Shown here piece by piece: positions 60,572-64,000 of a stretch of DNA of 64,000 nucleotides. Numbering within the stretch: the stretch's first letter is position 1; the number at the start of each line of letters is the position of its first letter. The stretch spans positions 2,232,001 to 2,296,000 of the forward strand of contig OZ244725.1 of the NCBI GenBank assembly GCA_965219305.1. Direction: 5' to 3'. The DNA is from DATHTS01 sp965219305 (GTDB lineage Bacteria; Acidobacteriota; Blastocatellia; Pyrinomonadales; Pyrinomonadaceae). The notes beneath the pieces are model-generated. The model searched no databases. It was given only the letters and a program-made list of their open reading frames with translations, and was not told where the DNA came from. Made by a program: the position numbers and the translations under genes.

Positions 60572-62218
60572 ATGAATCTCAAATTGTCGCTCATTTTAAT
60601 AATCTTTTGCGCTTTAACATCTCAAGCGCAGGAAGTTGATGATAAGGCAAGAATCACCGCGCAGGAGATTATCCTTAAAAAACAGATTATTGTTGACGAT
60701 TTAGATAATCAGGCGAAGAACGTCCCGCTCGCCGCCGCGAGGATTTTTGCGAGATTAAAAATCGCCGAATGGTTATGGAAAGACAGCAAGGACGATACTG
60801 GACGCGCCGAATCCATTGCCGTCAAAGCGATTGAAGAACTGTACGAAAAAAAAATTGAGATTCCCAATTCGGATCACCTGGGCGCTCCTTTGTTCGCGAT
60901 GCTCGAATTAAATGCCAAAGATGCGGCGAAGAAGCTGAAAGCGAAATATGAAATCGGAGCGCAAGAAGATTTGTGGGGCGCGAGTTATTTGCTCGACAAG
61001 CCAGGCGGCGACAAAATCCTGGCAGCGAAAATCAAACAGCATCTGACGAACGGTTATGATTTGTATCACATAAGCCATTTAATTGATGAAATGCGCGACC
61101 GTAAGTCGCCGGAAGTTTTAGGAATTCTGGCTCATATTATCGCATTGGGGGAAACCGGCGGAAACAATTTTCCGGCGGGCGCGCTGTTTAATCTGACGGA
61201 TTATTTTAGAGACCCGACCGTTCCGGTTAATTTGAAAACCAGGTTTTACCGCATTGTTCTCGGCAAAGCCAGAGACGCAACGCAATCGCCGGACGAAAGC
61301 ATCATTACATCTGCCGAGAGCTTGCTTTACGCGGTTTTGCTGGACATCAACCGAAATGCGCCGGAACTTTCGGGCGAAGCGACGGCTTTGAAGTCTATTT
61401 TATCGGCTAAAACTTCACAGTTGACGCGAGAAGGACGGGAAAGAGCCGAGCGCATCGAAGAAAGCGAAGACGAATTAGCAGCGTTAATCTCGGAGGCGGA
61501 AAAATCCGATAGCAAAGGCGTCAAACGAGACCTCTATGATGAGGCGGGATTACTGGCAACCAAGCAGGAAAAATTTCAACTCGCTGCCGATTTATTTGAA
61601 AAAGCGCTGGAAAACATTGCCAACCCCGAAAAAGAAAAACCTGAAATACTTTACGGTTGGCACGACCAACAGTTAAACGAAATCGTCAAAGCGGCGTTGG
61701 CTAAAAACGATGTCGAATCAGCCGAATATGCGATGAAAAAGATTTTCCTTGAATTTATAAAAGCAGAGGCTCTACGCCAGACAGCGATTTATTTCTTTGA
61801 ACAAAAAGATTCGACGACGGCTTTGGACAACTACTACCAATCGTTAAAGCTCGTTGCCAAACAAGAAAACACAGGAACGAAATTCTACATGCTTTTTCGT
61901 CTGATTCCCGCCGCACAGACAATCGATCCCGACCGCGTTTCAGATACGACGGCGCTTACCGCCAAAGCGATTAACAATTTTCCGACGCTCAACCCCGACG
62001 ACAAACCGGGAACCGACAAATTCAACGAATACACATCGACGATTATGGATATAAACTATAACGTCAATCAAGTGATGCGCGGTTTGATCGAGAAAAACAA
62101 AAGCGAAGCAGACGATTTCGCGAATCGGATTAACCGCAAGGAAGTAAAAATAATCGCCGACGTTGTTTTAGCGATCAACCGATTTGAAACCGAGAAGAAG
62201 CAGGTCAGTGCAAAATGA
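60572..62218 (+). CDS. Exported helical-repeat protein, unknown
   Basis: This 548-residue exported protein has a signal peptide about 1-20 (TSQAQ), then long runs of paired helices (about 50-500) of TPR or HEAT type, for example LAADLFEKALENI and TTALDNYYQSLKLV. It is acidic and lacks catalytic motifs. Helical-repeat proteins of this kind are often scaffolds in the periplasm. It stands alone; the 286-base upstream gap (60286-60571) is AT-rich and shows no clear promoter. Confidence 0.7.
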   Translation: MNLKLSLILIIFCALTSQAQEVDDKARITAQEIILKKQIIVDDLDNQAKNVPLAAARIFARLKIAEWLWKDSKDDTGRAESIAVKAIEELYEKKIEIPNSDHLGAPLFAMLELNAKDAAKKLKAKYEIGAQEDLWGASYLLDKPGGDKILAAKIKQHLTNGYDLYHISHLIDEMRDRKSPEVLGILAHIIALGETGGNNFPAGALFNLTDYFRDPTVPVNLKTRFYRIVLGKARDATQSPDESIITSAESLLYAVLLDINRNAPELSGEATALKSILSAKTSQLTREGRERAERIEESEDELAALISEAEKSDSKGVKRDLYDEAGLLATKQEKFQLAADLFEKALENIANPEKEKPEILYGWHDQQLNEIVKAALAKNDVESAEYAMKKIFLEFIKAEALRQTAIYFFEQKDSTTALDNYYQSLKLVAKQENTGTKFYMLFRLIPAAQTIDPDRVSDTTALTAKAINNFPTLNPDDKPGTDKFNEYTSTIMDINYNVNQVMRGLIEKNKSEADDFANRINRKEVKIIADVVLAINRFETEKKQVSAK

Positions 62219-62223
62219 GTTTA

Positions 62224-62294
62224 GAAGCTATCTCAAAAATAATTTTTCCAGCCGCGTGAGCGATTATTTAATCTGCTGTTTTTGAGATAGCTTC
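62224..62294 (+). terminator. Bidirectional terminator hairpin
   Basis: A perfect 16-bp inverted repeat (GAAGCTATCTCAAAAA and its complement) with a 39-nt loop lies between two convergent genes. A and T runs flank the loop on both strands. Confidence 0.75.
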
Positions 62295-62306
62295 GCAAAC
62301 TATCAA

Positions 62307-64000
62307 CTATTTCAAATTTCCCTTCGTAACGATGACGGGCAGGTTTTTCTCGGCGAATAGTTTATTAAACGCCGGAATATCGCCCGTTTTAATTTGTGCC
62401 AGCTTCGCAAGCTGTGCGTCAATCTTCGTGGTTAAATCATTATAAACAACATAACTTTGCGCCGTCGGCGGATAATCCGCGCCGTCCACGACGGAATTGA
62501 GTGCGGCGAGTTTGTTGTTCAGTTTTATCGGATAATTCAGCGCGTCCTGCGAAGATTTGATCTTCGTCTGCACTAATTCTTCTTCGACCGCCGTCAGTTT
62601 TTTCACGATCTCGCCCGCCATCTGTTTTAACTCCTTTTGCTCGGGTTTCATACGCGCCGACAAATCTTCAAACTGTTTGCGAACGTCGCGGATTTCCGCA
62701 ATCGCCTCGTGCGTTTCGGTGATTTTGTCGCGCGTTTTCAGCAGAAAATCGAATTGTTTTTGAAATTCTTCCTGCGTCGTCGAAAGTCGCGGATCGGCTT
62801 TGACGGCGAAATTTTCGGTTGAAAGTGTTTTCCCGTCAACCGTCAGCCGAACTTGATAATTTCCCGGCACAACGCGCGGTCCGGCGAGACTTCCGCCCCA
62901 CAAAATCAGATTCGGCAAACCCGTCGCGTTTGGCAGACGGAAATTCCAGGCGAATTCGTTTAAGCCCAATTCCATCGGCAAATTTTCGCCGCCGCCGCCG
63001 CGTCTGCCGCCCGATTGCGGTTGATCTTCTTTTCCGGGTTTTGTAGAAAATTCGCGCACGAGTTTTCCGCTTGCGTCTAAAAATTCGAGTTTGATTTCTT
63101 TGGTCGGTTTTGATTTCAGATAATAATGCACGACCGCGCCGCTCGGCGGATTTTCAGCAAAAGTCGCCGTCGGCGGCAGCTCGAAACCGCCGAATCCGGG
63201 CGTTCGATATGCGTCTTCGGGTTTGAACAAAAATGCGTCGCTGCGTTTCGCGTCCGCCATTTGGTAAAGCAAAGTCAGATCATCCAAGACGTAAAACGAA
63301 CGTCCTTGCGTGGCGACAATCAAATCTTTTTCGCGTTTGTGAATCGCCAGATCGGTGATCGGCACGACGGGCAAATTCAGACGAAGCGACTGCCAATTCT
63401 CGCCGTCGTTCGTCGAATAATACATTCCCGTTTCCGTTCCGGCGTAGAGAAATCCGCGCCGGTTCGGGTCTTCGCGCACGACTCGCGTGAAAGCGTTTTC
63501 GTCAATCCCGCTGACGATCTTTTTCCAGGTTTTGCCGTAATCCGTCGTTTTGTAAATATACGGTTTGAAATCGTCGAGTTTGTAAGCCGTCGCCGCGAAA
63601 TACGCAGTTCCCGCGTCGTTCGGAGATGCTTCGATTGAATTTATCTGAATGAATTCCGGCAAATCTTTCGGCGTAACATTTTCCCAATTCTTGCCGTTAT
63701 CGCGTGTCAATTGCACCAAACCATCGTCAGTTCCCGCCCAAATTACGCCCTGCGTGATCGGTGATTCGGCGACGGTAAAGATCGTGTCAAAATATTCGAC
63801 GCTCGTGTTGTCTTTTGAAATAGGACCACCCGTCGAAACCTGTTTAGATTTGTCGTTGCGCGTCAGATCGGGCGAAATCGCCGCCCAGGATTGTCCTTCA
63901 TCAAACGAGCGAAACAGAACATTTGCCGCCGCATAAAGCGCGTATTTTCCGTCTGTTTTATGCGGCGAAAACAAGATCGGGAAATTCCATTGAAAACGGT
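62307..64000 (-). CDS. Sortilin/BNR-type beta-propeller exo-glycosidase-like protein, 5' partial
   Basis: At least 563 residues; the frame stays open to the window's end (RFQWNFPILFSPHKTDG precedes the first TTG, 63974), so the start is outside. Several BNR/VPS10-like blades with Asp-box style motifs are seen (SFDEGQSWAAISPDL, TRDNGKNWENVTPK, TTDYGKTWKKIV, STNDGENWQSLRL), then Gly/Arg-rich RRGGGG and a helical C-terminal region (from about 460). Annotated relatives are called glycosyl hydrolases, but no catalytic residue is established. Likely exported. Confidence 0.82.
   Translation of the reverse strand, partial: RFQWNFPILFSPHKTDGKYALYAAANVLFRSFDEGQSWAAISPDLTRNDKSKQVSTGGPISKDNTSVEYFDTIFTVAESPITQGVIWAGTDDGLVQLTRDNGKNWENVTPKDLPEFIQINSIEASPNDAGTAYFAATAYKLDDFKPYIYKTTDYGKTWKKIVSGIDENAFTRVVREDPNRRGFLYAGTETGMYYSTNDGENWQSLRLNLPVVPITDLAIHKREKDLIVATQGRSFYVLDDLTLLYQMADAKRSDAFLFKPEDAYRTPGFGGFELPPTATFAENPPSGAVVHYYLKSKPTKEIKLEFLDASGKLVREFSTKPGKEDQPQSGGRRGGGGENLPMELGLNEFAWNFRLPNATGLPNLILWGGSLAGPRVVPGNYQVRLTVDGKTLSTENFAVKADPRLSTTQEEFQKQFDFLLKTRDKITETHEAIAEIRDVRKQFEDLSARMKPEQKELKQMAGEIVKKLTAVEEELVQTKIKSSQDALNYPIKLNNKLAALNSVVDGADYPPTAQSYVVYNDLTTKIDAQLAKLAQIKTGDIPAFNKLFAEKNLPVIVTKGNLK

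Overview
The window looks like a chromosomal piece of an Acidobacteriota member, most likely class Blastocatellia (Pyrinomonadaceae-like). The evidence is the gene content: a giant TonB-dependent receptor with an N-terminal carboxypeptidase-regulatory-like domain, an S8 protease ending in VLMSDG repeats, a type IV pilin with pilR/pilS, LPS heptose genes and many small secreted proteins. This is inference from families, not from a 16S gene; no rRNA or tRNA was seen. Both ends cut through genes: a lipoprotein at base 1 and a beta-propeller protein at base 64000.

Layout. 1-2900: envelope lipoprotein, LolD-like ATPase and LolA-like carrier. 2979-7313: a radical SAM gene whose 3' end is present three times, with small accessory genes between and after the copies (DUF104/VapC toxin-antitoxin, zinc-ribbon membrane protein, a decayed zinc-ribbon gene, a HEPN-motif protein); this is the most unusual part. 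7481-8484: a 20-bp tandem array and hairpin repeats around a soluble conserved protein. 8633-12621: the TIGR02587/TIGR02588-like membrane pair, a YbjQ-family protein, a macAB deletion remnant, 3-methyladenine glycosylase, a CBS protein and a VOC protein. 13197-17454: BtuF-like protein, PPIase/DsbA-like fusion, glutaminyl cyclase, TonB. 17714-29348 (minus strand): an ABC-2 export operon, O-antigen ligase-like protein, pilA-pilR-pilS, gmhB-waaF-epimerase. 29545-37322: carA, a GGDEF/EAL protein, the S8 protease, malate dehydrogenase. 37534-39083: two secreted proteins. 39358-51635: a glycan-use locus (GH31, a GH3+GH144-like fusion, TonB receptor, divergent LacI regulator and MFS permease). 52084-62218: J-domain protein, broken toxin-antitoxin pair, dusB, secreted proteins, UDP-glucuronate decarboxylase, type II NADH dehydrogenase.

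Regulation. Four promoters with sigma-54 spacing (GG-N10-GC or GT) lie upstream of pilA, the S8 protease, a glycine-rich envelope protein and an unknown secreted protein, with a weaker fifth before the CBS gene. Together with the NtrC-type regulator encoded here, they suggest a local sigma-54 surface and secretion regulon. The glycan locus reads as a beta-1,2-glucan system: receptor import with TonB, periplasmic cleavage by the two-domain enzyme, inner-membrane uptake by the MFS permease, and control by LacI.
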